From contig JAJBVR010000136.1 in assembly GCA_020859725.1 (NCBI GenBank), positions 1 through 6,593 of the forward strand: a DNA stretch of 6,593 nt, written 5' to 3'. The position numbers and the translations under genes were made by a program. Shown here in pieces: positions 5,377-6,593 of the stretch. The notes beneath the pieces were generated by a model that made no database searches, was not told the DNA's origin, and saw only the letters and a program-made list of their open reading frames with translations. The stretch comes from Clostridiales bacterium (lineage in GTDB: Bacteria; Bacillota; Clostridia; Oscillospirales; Acutalibacteraceae). The stretch's first letter is position 1. Each line of letters opens with the position of its first letter.

Positions 5377-6582
5377 ATGCTTTGGGAATTAAAAAAATGC
5401 TGGTACAGAATATATCAGGGCGCTTTTAAATTGGCAATGAATTTTCTTGATTGGTCAGAACCTCATTTGCTTGAGGGCAAAGGCTCGGTTTTGAAGCTTC
5501 CCGAATTTGTAAAAAGCAAGGGTGTAAACAAGGTTCTTGTTGTAACGGATAAAGGACTTATGGGGCTTCATCTTCTTGATCCCATGTTTGAAAAGCTGAC
5601 TGAGGCCGGAGTCGAATATGTTGTTTATGACGGTGTTCAGCCTAATCCCACTATTCCTAATATAGAGGCGGCTCGTGAAATGTATATTCAAAACGGCTGC
5701 GAGGGATTTATAGCTTTCGGCGGCGGCTCGTCAATGGACTGTGCCAAGGTTGCAGCTGCAAGAGTTGTAAAGCCAAATCAAACTGTTCGCCAAATGAGGG
5801 GATACCTTAAAGTGCTTAAGAAGCTTCCGCCTTTCTTTGCTGTTCCCACAACAGCCGGAACGGGCTCTGAAACCACTGTTGCCGCTGTTGTTACCGATCC
5901 CGATACACACGAGAAAAATGCTGTTAATGATATCTGTCTTCGTCCGAAATATGCAGTGCTTGACCCTGAATTAACCGTAGGTTTGCCGCCGCATATTACA
6001 TCTACAACAGGTATGGATGCATTGACTCACGCGGTGGAGGCATATATCGGCAGAAGCAATACCAAGCAAACCAGAGAACAGGCTGAAAAAGCCACAAAGC
6101 TTATCTTTGATAATATTGAAGAGGCTTATAAAAACGGAAAGGATTATGAGGCCAGGGCAAATATGCTTAAAGGCTCATATTGGGCGGGCTGTGCATTTAC
6201 ACGCGCCTATGTAGGCTATGTTCATGCCATTGCTCATAATTTGGGCGGCTTGTACGGCACACCCCACGGGCTTGCCAATGCGGTAATTCTTCCGTATGTT
6301 CTTGAATGGTACGGTGATTGTATATATCCTCAGTTGTCAAAGCTGGCGGATATTGTAGGCATTAAAGGTACGGGAGAAATTGATAAAGCAACTAAATTTA
6401 TAGAGGCGATTAAAAAGCTTAATGCCGATATGGATATTCCGTCAAAATTTGATATGATTAAAGAGGAAGATTTGCCTGTTCTTATAAAGCGTGCGCTAAA
6501 GGAAGGAAATCCGGGATATCCCGTTCCGCGTATAATGAATTACAGCGATATGGAAAGTGTTATAAGAAAATTTATGGCATAA
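5377..6582 (+). CDS. Iron-containing (group III) alcohol dehydrogenase
   Basis: Predicted cytoplasmic NAD(P)-dependent alcohol dehydrogenase that interconverts an alcohol and its aldehyde or ketone. The substrate cannot be named from sequence. The 401 residues form one complete Fe-ADH domain. The N-terminal dinucleotide-binding part carries GGGSSMD (115-121) and PTTAGTGSE (157-165). The helical C-terminal part carries the metal ligands, assigned by comparison with the lactaldehyde reductase FucO: D214 and H218 in GMDALTHAVEAY, H283 in GYVHAIAHNLG, and H297 in GTPHG. H287 matches the additional conserved active-site histidine. About 20 residues (MLWELKKCWYRIYQGAFKLA) precede the usual family start. 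They look like an amphipathic helix, and similar extensions occur, as I recall, in a clostridial Fe-ADH subgroup. The gene is divergent from the sialidase across 145 nt and appears monocistronic within the window. A role in fermentative redox balance is plausible but inferred. Stop TAA at 6580-6582, 11 nt before the window edge. Confidence 0.95.
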   Translation: MLWELKKCWYRIYQGAFKLAMNFLDWSEPHLLEGKGSVLKLPEFVKSKGVNKVLVVTDKGLMGLHLLDPMFEKLTEAGVEYVVYDGVQPNPTIPNIEAAREMYIQNGCEGFIAFGGGSSMDCAKVAAARVVKPNQTVRQMRGYLKVLKKLPPFFAVPTTAGTGSETTVAAVVTDPDTHEKNAVNDICLRPKYAVLDPELTVGLPPHITSTTGMDALTHAVEAYIGRSNTKQTREQAEKATKLIFDNIEEAYKNGKDYEARANMLKGSYWAGCAFTRAYVGYVHAIAHNLGGLYGTPHGLANAVILPYVLEWYGDCIYPQLSKLADIVGIKGTGEIDKATKFIEAIKKLNADMDIPSKFDMIKEEDLPVLIKRALKEGNPGYPVPRIMNYSDMESVIRKFMA

Positions 6583-6590
6583 TACCATAA
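6572..6590 (+). terminator. Possible terminator hairpin at the end of the alcohol dehydrogenase gene, cut by the window edge
   Basis: TTATGG (6572-6577) and CCATAA (6585-6590) form a 6-bp inverted repeat with a 7-nt loop spanning the stop codon. Only two pairs are G-C, and only three bases follow before the window ends, so a U-tract cannot be assessed. Confidence 0.2.
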
Positions 6591-6593
6591 TTA

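Noticed and set aside
1..6593. Search for CRISPR arrays, tRNA or rRNA genes, insertion sequences and long direct repeats
   Set aside because: None seen by eye. The coding content is four intact ordinary genes, and the only large non-coding stretch is the T-box leader.

Overview
The window looks like chromosomal DNA from a low-to-moderate GC Gram-positive bacterium of the class Clostridia, probably a gut anaerobe. This is an inference from four things: AT-rich intergenic DNA with near-consensus sigma-A promoters; strong AGGAGG-type ribosome binding sites; a phenylalanyl-tRNA synthetase operon controlled by a T-box leader; and a PheS carrying the CxxC-x4-CxxC insert I recall from Firmicutes PheS proteins. 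The sequence alone does not fix genus or species.

Layout, left to right. Positions 1-95 are AT-rich, with no gene and at most a weak outward-facing promoter. Positions 96-3531 hold pheT and pheS on the minus strand, in the order promoter, T-box leader, pheS, pheT. The two genes are 13 nt apart, and the pheS stop codon overlaps the pheT Shine-Dalgarno sequence. Positions 3532-3890 contain no gene. They hold a complete T-box riboswitch: Stem I with a UUC phenylalanine specifier, Stem II with an S-turn-like loop, a Stem IIA/B pseudoknot, Stem III, an antiterminator with the UGGUACC bulge and a competing intrinsic terminator. A TTGAAA-17-TATAAT promoter precedes it. Positions 3891-5231 (minus) encode a GH33-type sialidase with all the usual catalytic residues but no signal peptide. 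Positions 5232-5376 are a 145-nt divergent promoter region. Positions 5377-6582 (plus) encode an iron-containing alcohol dehydrogenase that ends 11 nt before the window edge.

How the genes work together. PheS and PheT form one enzyme, and their supply is tuned by uncharged tRNA-Phe through the T-box. The sialidase and the alcohol dehydrogenase have no evident link to that enzyme or to each other beyond adjacency and a shared divergent promoter region. The sialidase stop codon lies only 17 nt upstream of the pheS promoter -35 box, with no convincing terminator between them. Sialidase transcripts may therefore run into the T-box leader.

I found no clearly novel system. The points most worth checking are the signal-less sialidase with a lysine at a usually conserved arginine position, and its possible transcriptional overlap with the T-box operon.
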